A stretch of DNA of 64,000 nt, from positions 248,001 to 312,000 of the forward strand of contig JAGMUV010000045.1 of the NCBI GenBank assembly GCA_020744425.1, read 5' to 3'. Positions 34,431-44,192 of this stretch are shown piece by piece. The notes under the pieces were generated by a model. It was given only the letters and a program-made list of their open reading frames with translations. It was not told where the DNA came from and did not search any database. Each line of letters begins with the position of its first letter. The first letter of the stretch is position 1. This stretch comes from Dactylonectria macrodidyma (taxonomy: Eukaryota; Ascomycota; Sordariomycetes; Hypocreales; Nectriaceae). Made by a program: the position numbers and the translations under genes.

Positions 34431-37177
34431 GTCACGTCTCGTACTATACTGCAAGGTCCCGCAATATCCTACATATTCTTCGTCTAGTATTTCTGCGCAT
34501 ATTCTTTGCCGTCAGCGTGTGTGTAAGCGAGCAAACGGGTCAAGAAAAACAGGGCACCCGGAAGGGGCCCGACAGCAATGCTAGGCCAGCGCCCCATGCA
34601 ACCGAGGAGCTTAGTGATCGACATATTTGTCACTCAGTGGCGTCCATGCCCTTTGATGAATCGCTCTATGTGCCAGACCATCGCGTGTCCTGCCTGGATG
34701 GCGGCTGCCGTGGAAGAGAAAGAAAAGAATCGCTCCGTCACCATTTGCTCTGTCATCGTTTGCTTCAGTCTCTCAGTAGTCACTTTGGCTCGTCGCCTCT
34801 GCGTCCGGCTGTCAAACCCCTCTGTCATCTCCGTCTCGTCAAGCTTCTGCCAGCAGGGCAACTTCTCTCCAGCTCCGCCAGGCGTTCGTTTCCCAAACTT
34901 CGCCCTACATACAGCGACAACCTGACGGATCCGCTCCCGATCAAGTGCGTTTGAAATTCAAGACATGAAAACTCAAGACATGTCTGTTCAAAGTCTAAAC
35001 CGGACCGTTGATTCAGATGCACCCATAGACCCCGCACCTCTCATATATGACCGTTTCAGGCTCTCAGGAAACTACTATACATTTTATCGCACTTGAGTGG
35101 GTCAACAGTGGGGCAAGTCCAGGTGCAATGTGCGCTCCATCCATCCATGTGTAGCGAGCTTGTTCGGACACACACGGCATTTGTCGCTACGCGTCCAGTA
35201 TCAGTCTCCACTCCACTCCCAGTGTCAAACGACTGGCCTCACAAGCTCGTGCTTGTCGTTTTTCGATCATGCATGCGACCTTGATAATGTGAGTCATCCG
35301 TTTGGAGACCTTTTGCAAGGTGCTAGGGTGGAATGGATCTGTAGCCTGCTTATCGAGTGTCGTGAGTGACACGAGATGGAGACGACTGTGATATACCAGG
35401 GCCGTGTTAGGTCGAAATGCGGTACATCGGCACAAAATGCCAAACGCGGAGACTGCGAAGCGGATCTGACAAATCTGACAGATCTGTCAACCAATCTCAA
35501 CACGGTCAGACAAACATGACCTCAGCTACCAGCCCAGGCCGAATGGAGTAGGACGTCTACACTGATAGGGGATGGGGCATGCTATCACCGTGTCGATCAA
35601 AAGCGCGGGGGTAACGGGATGGTACGATACTGTACGACATATTTCTCCTAACCTAAAGTCAAAAATTATCTGGTGTGCGAGGGAAAACAAAGAGCGGGGG
35701 TGGCCGAGCTGAAGTCGGTACGGATTTTGGGTATGGATTTTGGGCATGGATTAGGGCATGGAAAAAAAGGAAAAAAAGACGGGGAAAAAAAAAACAAGCC
35801 ACAAACACGCTACTATACAATAGAACAATCAACTAAGTGAGCATTCTTCCAGCTGAAGCCATTTGAGCGTCAATGTCAAGCTGATCGTTAGGTGGCGGAT
35901 GCTTTCTTGAGCGGAAAGGGCGTGTGGTGTAGGGTAAGGTCGTCAGTTGACCGCCCTCGCGCCGTCTTCCTCCACGACGACGGACGATGACCAAACCAAA
36001 CACACCAAACACACCAAACGACACACACACGACAAAGCTCGAGACATGTCAAAAGTCTAAACTGGACCCTTTATTCACATGCCACCCCGCACCGGACAAG
36101 TAGGTAGCCATTTTTGGGGCTCTCAGAGAGCTACATTTTGTCGCACTTTAGTGGACCGACAACAGTGGGACAAGTCGTTTGACAAGCTTTTCGCGAGGTC
36201 GCGCCGCGATCCGTCCGTTGCAATCGCCTAATCGCCGCTTCTGCCACCGACAAGGCGTAGGACGGCACAAACATGTCGTCCATGTGTTCCGTCGTGCCAT
36301 CTCAAACATCGTTCAAAGGATTTTGAGTGTCCACAATGGCATGAGTCAAGGAGAAGCGCTAGTCTCCCCGAAGCCGTCTACGCTTGCTGATACTGTGCAT
36401 GGTTACACATCTCAAAGCACATACGTCACCTAGTGAAACCTGAGTCCTCGAGCAGGAGACATTACCCACTCCTGACATCTGATCCGCGTACGGGTGAGTT
36501 CTTTCTGACTTGCTGTGACTCACAGTCGCCCTCACGAGCCTTGCCAGGAGACTCTGTCTTGTTGGAAAGAGTAAGGTGCACAAGCTGCTGAGCGTACACC
36601 CCCCCAACTTGTTCCGTCTGTACGCAGCAAATGAACCGCCCGGGCGCACGCATGTGAGCAAAGCGTCGAACCCGGCGGACACTACGGCGGGACGTTCGTC
36701 TAAGGTTTGCCGCGCATGTGCGACGATTTTACTCACCCCGCCCCTGCCTGAGCGACAATCAAGGTCGCATGCATGATCGGAAACGACAACCACGAGCTTG
36801 CAGGGACTGCGAACAGATCTCACGGATCTCACGGATCTGTCAACCAATCCCAACACAGCTAGGCTGGCATAAGCACAAGTAATCTTTTCCAGCCATCGGC
36901 AGATCGGACCATTTAGTCGTACCGTCTCAACAATCCGAACTCCCGTGGCTGGCGATTGTTCACCTCTGTGGATCAAGCTCATGACACCGCAGTAACTGCG
37001 CAGACACGGATTATTTGCTATGAGCGAAGCAGATTCGCGAACGGCTAGGCTGGAAAATGGTCGCGAACACACACTAGAAGAACCGAGTGTCACTGTCGCG
37101 CTCGGCCGGAAAAGGTATGTGGTACCGGTATAGGGTAAAGTTTCTCCACAGGTCGCGATCGTTGATCCCTTTGCCAC

Positions 37178-37210
37178 CAGCTCAACCCCCCGTTCGTCCC
37201 TCACGGGGGG
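37178..37210. repeat. Left half of the palindromic pogo target
   Basis: Reads CAGCTCAA followed by a 25-base block (37186-37210) that begins CCCCCCGT and ends ACGGGGGG. The same 25-base block starts the right flank at 39887-39911. Confidence 0.9.
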
Positions 37211-37212
37211 TA

Positions 37213-39884
37213 CGTTGACTAGCCAAAAGTTCGGCGACTCACCGAGCTAAGAAAGATACCTAGAAAATAGGTGTGCGCCCTAGTAAAATTAAGTACCAAT
37301 GTTTAATCGAATAACTCTTTTACATACAAGGCGTATGCACAACCCCGCGCTGTGATACATCTGCAACACCAACCCCGCATCACCACATCCTCAAATTGGT
37401 AGCATCCACCAAAACGCTACAACTTCAAACCACTACAACATTATGAGTTCTTCGTCAATTCATGATCAGAATACATCATCTTGTAGCCCAGAGCCTCAAA
37501 TATCTGCGGTGCAAAAGTGGATCAATCCCAGCACCGGGAAGCCCGATTTCTCGCGGCATAATGACGGCAACCTCGAGCAGCGCACTGTCGCCGCAGCAGA
37601 GCTCTTCCACGAGGGTTTTTATCGCTCCGTTGCTGCGGCATCGCGAGACCTGAGGGTCCCGTATGATAGACTCCTAAGCCGTACTAAAGGAGCGAAGCCT
37701 ACCACACAAAATGGCGGTAACAACACTCTCCTGACCGACACGCAGGAGCAGGCGGTACTGTGTTGGGCACATCGCCGGGTCACACAGGGCCACCACATTC
37801 AACTTCGGTCTCTTCAACACAACGCAAATGCTATACTAAGAGCCTCCGGGCACTCACGAAAAGCTTCACATAGCTGGGCTAAGCGCTTCATGAAGCGCTG
37901 GAAAAGCACGTTTTACGTGAAGCAGTCTATGACCCGAGATGTGAGGCGGAAGGCGATGCAAGACCGCGCCCACATCGAGGCTTTCTTCTGTGCCTTTGAA
38001 GACTTTGTGCGTGAAAATAACATCAAGGTTGAGAATATCTGGAACTTCGATGAGACGGGCTTTATGATCGGATATCTCCAGAAAGGCACCTTCGTGTGGA
38101 CTTTTCGAGAGGTTGAACAGCCCATTCTAACTGATGCACACACTACTATCTCTGTGACCGCGGTTGAGGCGATTTCGGCTGCCGGTGCCTCTATTCCTCC
38201 CTTTATTATCATGCCCGGTGTCAACATTCCCGTCAAATGGGTCCAAAATCGCCTCAGTGACGATACTACGATCACAACTAGCAGCAAGGGGTATATCAAT
38301 GACATCCTAGCTCTCGAGTGGGCTAAGCACTTTGAGCGACTTACACGGCCTTCTGACCCGGAAGAGAAGCGGCTGCTTCTCATGGATGGGTGTGAGAACC
38401 ACTTTACGCATGAAATCTTCTATTTTTGCAGTCAGCACAACATCGAGCTGTTCCCTATGCCTCCACATCTCACACATCATCTTCAGCCTCTTGATGTTGG
38501 TGTTTTCAACGGATACAAGCAGTGGCATCAGCATATCCTCTATAGGGAAATTGCTGACGGCGCCAATGACTTCAATAAGACTGACTTCTTATACCACCTC
38601 CAAGAGATACGAGAACGGACCTTCCGGAAGAGCACAATTATCTCTGCTTGGGAGAAATGCGGCCTGTTTCCTCACAACCCAGCTAAGGTCCTAGATAACC
38701 TCAAGGATCCGCTATCATCATTAACCGCAGATATCTCTGTTGAGAGTCTCCCAGGTCACGTCGAAGTTGGCTCTTCATCAGTAATCACAACACCACCACA
38801 ACAGAGCCGTGATAGCTTCACAACCCCTGTGACTCAGAGGGTGCCATTAGAAGCGTATAACTGGGGAAATGCAGCCACACCACCGCTACGAATGAAGGCT
38901 ATTGAGAAATATCAGGACTACGTGATGCTTCGTATGCACACATCAATTACATCAGGAGTGCCGTTGACCCCGTCAGTCATGCGTGTATTTGAACATGCAG
39001 TCACTACTAGCAACACACTGGCCCTGAATGGTATTACCGCAACTCAGGAGCTACACCGTCTCAAAGAGAAGGCTACAAGACGGTCAGCCCTCCAAACACA
39101 GACGTCAGTTATAGCAAAATACGGCCCAATTACTGTCGGTGATGCGAGGCTTCGAGTCTTGAATGATGAACACAATCGACAAGCTGCACAGGCTGATGAG
39201 AAGAAGCGAATTTTACGAAGAGATAGCCAAGATGAAGGTCTCTTCTTACGCCGTTGGATACGTGATATCAGGTCATATGTAAGGCCTAGCATCACAGCTG
39301 TAAGGCTAGAAGTCATATATAGTAACCCTAGAAGAGCCTGGAAGCCGCTATACCAGTTGCGGCTAAAACGCAGTAACTGGTGGTCCAAAACTGACCGGCG
39401 TTGTCACCTTGCTTCGAGCGAGTGGCTTGCTCAGAAATATGCTCTTCATCGCCAGCTTCAGCAGCTAGGAATAGGTGATAGTAGATGGCAAGGAACAGGA
39501 TCTTGGCCGAGAAACTACGACCCAGAAGTGGTCCAAGAAGCGGTCAACTTTGCTATTCTCAACGCACAAGAACGGGCTGTTGGAAGGAAACAGTTGACTT
39601 TGGAAGCTGATGGAATTGAGGTTATCACAGAAGATGTGATTGAGAATAGTCAGGGCGAGTTCCTGATCCCAAAAGACGAAGAAGATGACTAGAAATGATG
39701 CTAGAAATGAAGAAAATGGCACTTTGGTCAGTCACTTACACCAACCCGACTTCTCGTTTAGAACATACCGATGCAACTGACCCCATGTAATCGCTATAAT
39801 GAAGGTACATCGTCTACACCAAGATTTTGGTGTGTATTGAGGTACCTAAATTTGGCTAGTCGCCGAACTTTTGGCTAGTCAACG
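37213..39884 (+). mobile_element. Complete Fot1/pogo-type transposon, 2,672 bp
   Basis: Perfect 26-bp terminal inverted repeats start CGTTGACTAGCCAAAAGTTC (37213-37238; mirrored at 39859-39884). TA flanks both ends (37211-37212 and 39885-39886). The single intron-less transposase frame is uninterrupted. Perfect ends plus an intact frame suggest recent insertion and possible activity. An extra copy of TTTGGCTAGTC lies just inside the right end (39851-39861). Confidence 0.95.
37443..39692 (+). CDS. pogo/Fot1-type DDE transposase
   Basis: 749 aa, intact. Residues about 45-80 form a pipsqueak-like helix-turn-helix (EGFYRSVAAASRDLRVPYDR) and about 95-155 a CENP-B/Tc5-type HTH that binds the transposon ends. 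The catalytic domain has the three acidic residues at D203 (NFDETGF), D315 (LLLMDGCENH) and D351 (LQPLDVGVF), the DDD form used by pogo-like enzymes. The C-terminal third is basic and ends in an acidic tail. It catalyses cut-and-paste transposition at TA dinucleotides in the nucleus. The start codon is the first ATG after the left TIR. The length is larger than the 500-550 aa typical of Fot1 proteins, because of a long C-terminal extension. Confidence 0.95.
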   Translation: MSSSSIHDQNTSSCSPEPQISAVQKWINPSTGKPDFSRHNDGNLEQRTVAAAELFHEGFYRSVAAASRDLRVPYDRLLSRTKGAKPTTQNGGNNTLLTDTQEQAVLCWAHRRVTQGHHIQLRSLQHNANAILRASGHSRKASHSWAKRFMKRWKSTFYVKQSMTRDVRRKAMQDRAHIEAFFCAFEDFVRENNIKVENIWNFDETGFMIGYLQKGTFVWTFREVEQPILTDAHTTISVTAVEAISAAGASIPPFIIMPGVNIPVKWVQNRLSDDTTITTSSKGYINDILALEWAKHFERLTRPSDPEEKRLLLMDGCENHFTHEIFYFCSQHNIELFPMPPHLTHHLQPLDVGVFNGYKQWHQHILYREIADGANDFNKTDFLYHLQEIRERTFRKSTIISAWEKCGLFPHNPAKVLDNLKDPLSSLTADISVESLPGHVEVGSSSVITTPPQQSRDSFTTPVTQRVPLEAYNWGNAATPPLRMKAIEKYQDYVMLRMHTSITSGVPLTPSVMRVFEHAVTTSNTLALNGITATQELHRLKEKATRRSALQTQTSVIAKYGPITVGDARLRVLNDEHNRQAAQADEKKRILRRDSQDEGLFLRRWIRDIRSYVRPSITAVRLEVIYSNPRRAWKPLYQLRLKRSNWWSKTDRRCHLASSEWLAQKYALHRQLQQLGIGDSRWQGTGSWPRNYDPEVVQEAVNFAILNAQERAVGRKQLTLEADGIEVITEDVIENSQGEFLIPKDEEDD

Positions 39885-39886
39885 TA

Positions 39887-39919
39887 CCCCCCGTTCGTCC
39901 CTCACGGGGGGTTGAGCTG
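39887..39919. repeat. Right half of the palindromic pogo target
   Basis: The 25-base block repeated from the left flank, followed by TTGAGCTG, which is the reverse complement of the CAGCTCAA at 37178. Confidence 0.9.
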
Positions 39920-40619
39920 AAAAGAAATGACGAGACCCCCCTAGTAAATATGGAGACGCTACGTGCCCGAATTTGTCGAGTTGTTACGGTAGACAGGTGC
40001 AGGCACTTTCATCCGACAGTTTGAGTTGTCGTAGGCAAACTATACAGTACAAAGTGACTACCGTGTCGAGCGCGTGAAATAAAACATTGCACCCTCATCC
40101 GGATATTTAGTCGTGAATGGTGGATTTCGTGTGCAGTTTATTTTTTCGCCCGTTTGCGCGTTGAGCCTGCTGCCGCTGCGGTCAATTGACCAGCTCGCTC
40201 GCTATCATGCCTGAATTTGCAGCCCGTCTTCCAGAAATCGTCATGCGCCCCGGGAGCTTCCGACCCACTCGACCTGCCTTCTTTCTCCCCGTTGCCTGAC
40301 CAAAAACAGCACCGCGTCGCCCTGTCTCTGGGAATGGTCAGATATGCATGTGCGTACGTGTGTTTTTGGTTGTGGAGGAGGGAAATCTGCGTCGCGGTCG
40401 CAGATGTCGATCGAGGAAGACGGAAGAAGAGTGAACAGTCCTTACGGCGAGACTTTTTGTTTTCCATCGAGTAAGAGCGCGTATGAGGGAAAAGTCCTCA
40501 GCGGAGGGAGTCAATTGGATGATCATGGGTTGGCACCAGGCACGTTGACTGGGTGGACGTGGACACGGACGCGGTGTAGTACTGACGTGCGTTGAAGCTC
40601 CAGGGTTAGTAATAGTTAT
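39920..40619. other. Intergenic, nothing recognised
   Basis: Short open frames only; no motif or intron support. Confidence 0.5.
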
Positions 40620-40806
40620 ATGACTGTCATTTTGACCGAAATGGACCAGATGCATTGCGTCAACACTCTGCTGCTACCGGAAGAACCTCCAGGAATCACG
40701 TTCAGGTCAGTCATCGTAGAAAAATCGTCCACACGATATAAAGATGATCCTCGTCCTTGTCGGTACTTCTTTGCTCGTCATCGCGCCTGCCAGCACCGAC
40801 TGAACA

Positions 40807-41256
40807 ATGGACGATTATAAAATGGAAGACTCTCTAGACATGTCCGTGTTCGTGGACGGGCACAATTCTTGGCTGAACGAACACGTCGAATCGTGCATCA
40901 GAAGCCATGTGCCCCGTGTCATCTTTGTCGACGATGTCGCAAAGATCCCGGCACAGGCACCCGCGACCTTCCAATTCTGTAGTGGTTACGGGCTGAGCCC
41001 ACACTTCGGCGTGCTCAACGCCTCGAGAACGTCGCTGATGAACGCTTATCCAAACAGCGATGCGCTATCTCGGAAGGACTGTCTCGGCAAGATCGTGGAG
41101 TATTGGGCCGCAAAGAGACCGGGGAGCACTCTGAGGAAGCATGTGCCAGCGACTGCGCAGCTTTCCTTGGACTACAGCGAGTATGTAGAGGAAGCGTTGG
41201 CGGCCGCAGACGATCTCACTCTGCTATCTTCGCTGGGGCAGGGTGGTCATCTATAA
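40807..41256 (+). pseudogene. Tubulin-tyrosine-ligase-family N-terminal fragment
   Basis: A 149-aa frame from a genuine ATG. The stretch MNAYPNSDALSRKDCLGKIV, then EYWAAKRPGSTLRKHVPAT and LDYSEYVEEALAAADDL, matches the pattern preceding the ATP-grasp core in fungal TTL-domain proteins, which ligate amino acids to tubulin or similar tails. The ATP-binding WILKP-type block that should follow is absent: the frame stops at 41256, where a GATACGATACGATAC-rich sequence begins. The gene therefore looks truncated and catalytically dead. An upstream ATG frame at 40620-40820 (MTVILTEMDQMHCV...) may be a 5' exon, but no clean splice pair joins them. Confidence 0.6.
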
Positions 41257-42586
41257 GATCGATACGATACGATACGATATCGACAAGCGATATCGAAGCG
41301 TGGCACTGTTGACGAGCAACTGCAGTGCACCGAGACACAAAGAGGAAATATCTCGTTCTTCCTAGGAGGGAAATCACCATCAGACGATGCAAAATGGACG
41401 CCAAATATGGACGCAGTCCGTGCGGCTATACGATTTGCGATAGCCACAGGTCGCTTTGACAATACGCAACGCTGAAACCAGATTGCAAAACCCCACTTAC
41501 TTTCTTACTAACCTACCCTACATCCATTAAACACCTCATACCACGGACAGCAGGCACCGCTTCAGCCGCCGTAGATAGGACTCTGAACACTTGGAGAATG
41601 GCCTTCAAGTTCGCTTGCTAGTAATACAAGCCCCACGAGACCCGCGGAAAGATTGAAAAGGAAGAAGCAAAAGCAGAAATTGGACGCTATATGGGCTTTT
41701 ACGAGATCATGACAAAGCTTGGGAAACGGAAATGTACAATAGCAACTAGTGCCCTATTGGTTATAAGCCACTAGGCGAAATAAATTGTGTGTGTGTGTGT
41801 ACAGAGCATGGCGAGTTCCATCTTTAAGGTTTCGAATGCCATACAGGGGATGTCTTCTGAGATCTTGTCCGTGTACCGTTCGCGCTACATCTCTGACGTA
41901 ATGATGGATGCGGCCGAAACATGTTGTAACCATTTGTGTGATAACTTACAGTATGTAGAAAACCCAAGTCGTCGTTGTGGGCCTCTCCCCACACTCCGAT
42001 CGGGACACAAACACGACAGGTCGCGACAATGACAATGTGGATTCGTCTTGTCCACTTTATAGGGTTCGCCGATGAGTGTCGGAATACTGTACTCTGTACT
42101 GTGACTTGTCACTCAGTTCGATCTGGTTCCTTCATCGACTTGCTCCACTGGGATCCCTCGAGGCCGTGGGACAAGGTTCGACTGTCACACTCTTCGCGTG
42201 ACGAGCTACAGATCTGCATCCCCCGGTGTGCGATCTACGTAGCGTTGTAGGAACATCTATGTGGGCCAGCCCCCCCAAATGGGCATGTATCTCGACGTGT
42301 GCATGCCTACCCCAAGGTCTACCAGAATATCCACCTTCAATGCGCCCTCATTCCCTTCGCTGTATGGCATACTGCATAGCAACAGCATGCGCCGGGTAGG
42401 CTCCAACCCCGAGGGTGTTGGTCTGGGAGTCGAAGTGCACATCTGTATGCGACATCCACGTCTGCTTGCTCTGTAAGCTACTTGAATATATCCTGCGCTA
42501 TCCGTTCTCGCCATTGACCACACTGTTTCAGCATAAGAAAGGTCCGTTGCGGTGTCCGTAAACCGGCTCTAGCGACCAGTCGCAAG
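41257..42586. other. Intergenic with GATAC/ATCGAT-like tract
   Basis: 41252-41300 is rich in GATACGATAC and CGATATCG words, similar in composition to the subterminal part of the hAT at 25868-26031. No gene is supported in the rest. Confidence 0.45.
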
Positions 42587-43133
42587 TCATGAGCTGTCCT
42601 TCCAGTCGCCAGTTGACACATTCGACAAAGCCCCATCGTCAGACACGATAATGCTCACGGATTTCTCAAGGTCATCGTTGGGCTCCAAAGAACTGTCTGA
42701 CATGTTCTCTTGGTCTCTTAGCCCGAGTTCTAACGGGCACCAGTGATAGCTTGGCCGACGCTCGCAATCAGTCCTGGTGCATTGCTCGCACCGTAAATGC
42801 GGACATCTTGCATTTCTACACAGGCTTATAGTGGCTTCCAGCAATGACCAACACTACCGGTACCTCATCGTTGACACATCAGCGCATATTCACTAATCGT
42901 ACGGGCATGCTTACTTTGCAGCAAACCCAATGGGTGGAGTTTGAGTCAAGCATGATCTGACTGCGGCGCGGTGCGAGTTGAACGGGGTCGTTTTGGGGTG
43001 GACGTAATACAATATCGACAGAGGACTCGCTGATGGCTAAAGGGCATTTGTGCTGTGGCACTGCATAGGGAAGAGCAATGTGTTTTCTTCTTCGTTCTTT
43101 GTGCCTTCCTACTTTCCATTCTTTCTTTCCCAT
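42587..43133 (-). CDS. Small Cys-rich, probably zinc-binding protein
   Basis: Two exons, 43133-42915 and 42853-42587 (161 aa), separated by a 61-bp GTAAGC...GTAG intron. The ATG is at 43133. The first 70 residues are basic. The Cys cluster spans the splice: WVCCK joined to CWSLL, then SLCRNARCPHLRCEQC. This makes two or more CxxC-like pairs with a CPHLRCEQC core, a zinc-ribbon-like arrangement seen in many fungal hypothetical proteins. The C-terminal 35 residues are acidic and Ser-rich. No signal peptide. Function unknown; the Cys pattern recovered only after splicing supports a real gene. Confidence 0.55.
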
Positions 43134-43250
43134 CTTATGTTCCTGAAGGAATGGGTTAAAGAAACTGGTCGACTCTCATGATCATTTGCAATAAATACTA
43201 TCCTGAACTCTACGAGCATTACATGCAAACGTATACGCGAACATTCGTCA

Positions 43251-43286
<36 letters not shown>

Positions 43287-44013
43287 ACAGCGTCAGCTAC
43301 TTAGTGGGGCGGAACATACGTTCAAATAAATTCCACAGTGACTAGACTACTTGTAATTCTGGTTTGGGAGGCCCCATGACGGCTCGAAAGATGTCCATCT
43401 CGCACCCGTAGCAGACTGCATCGGTCAGTACAGCACAACGATGAAACTTGTCGTGTTGCAGTTTGTCCTGAGTCATCCACACCACAGCCCTGTAACATGA
43501 TCAAAGAGTTCGTGACGAAACGCATGTGCTACCGGTATACCTACCCAGAGGCTACAGTGCCAAAACTGTGAGAAAGGGTGGAACCACCGATCTTACAGCA
43601 GTTATCATGCACTATAGCCCCTATGCTACTATGTCTTGTAACAGCTGGCTGGACTTCTGTTCCATTGTATGTGCTGCTTGTCGGACCGAACGACAGGTAG
43701 TCTGTGCAGGGAAATCAAGTTCAACATTCAACTGGCGGACACTCTTAGGGGCTAGAAGCTTTGTCCAGCTTGCGTTGCTTACTGCTGAGTGCAGTGAACA
43801 GCCGGAATCACTTAGGGCGCGTTTCGCTAGCGTAATAAACTACGGAAATGAATCAAGGGAGGATGAATGCTGCATGGTGTTGTCACATGGGATTTTGTGA
43901 ATGAAAGTCGTGGTAGCGGAAATTATGTTTACCTAGCGGGATTCTCTACACTGTCAAAAAAGAAAGAAAGAAAGAAAGAAAGAAAGAAACATGGGCGAAT
44001 AAATGCTACGAGT
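43134..44013. other. Intergenic with microsatellites
   Basis: (TTG)n at about 43253-43285 and (GAAA)n at about 43958-43990. No gene is supported. Confidence 0.6.
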
Positions 44014-44192
44014 TCATCTAGTTGGAGCTCGATACTGTTCCGCCCACGTTGAGTACCGCAAACAATAAAAATCCGCATAGCCCCCAAATCTGCCTATGTT
44101 TCAAGTAGTTAGCTAAGAAGATGAGTAGATATGCGATCAGCTTACAAACTCCGAGTGTTCGCAAGATAGAATTGCAATCTCCATCGGCAGTA

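Larger units (their letters stand above)
29330..37210 (+). repeat. Dispersed repeat family R, block of several copies
   Basis: Blocks seen in copy 1 recur here in partial copies: 29330-30900, 31160-32900, 32900-34620, 34960-35440 and 35925-37140. Recurrent words include GACACACAACACATGTCTAA, GTATCAGTCTCCACTGCACT and a start-like TGTGGT-TAGGGTAAGG (about 31160, 35925 and 37125). No frame is conserved across copies. An AT-rich simple tract lies at 31347-31395, (ATCC)n at 30737-30760 and a roughly 20-base poly-C at 30007-30027. The rightmost copy ends at the pogo insertion site. Confidence 0.75.

Noticed and set aside
36359..37204. 281-aa minus-strand open frame in family R
   Set aside because: The frame is not conserved in the homologous copies at 9.9-14 kb and 29-35 kb, it lacks recognisable domains, and its first codon is not ATG.
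37186..39911. 25-bp target-site duplication of the pogo element
   Set aside because: The family duplicates TA, and TA is present outside perfect TIRs; the 25-base flanks are better explained by a pre-existing palindromic tandem. Kept as a hypothesis in the findings only.
43526..43900. 124-aa plus-strand frame
   Set aside because: No ATG in good context, no recognisable motif and no intron support.
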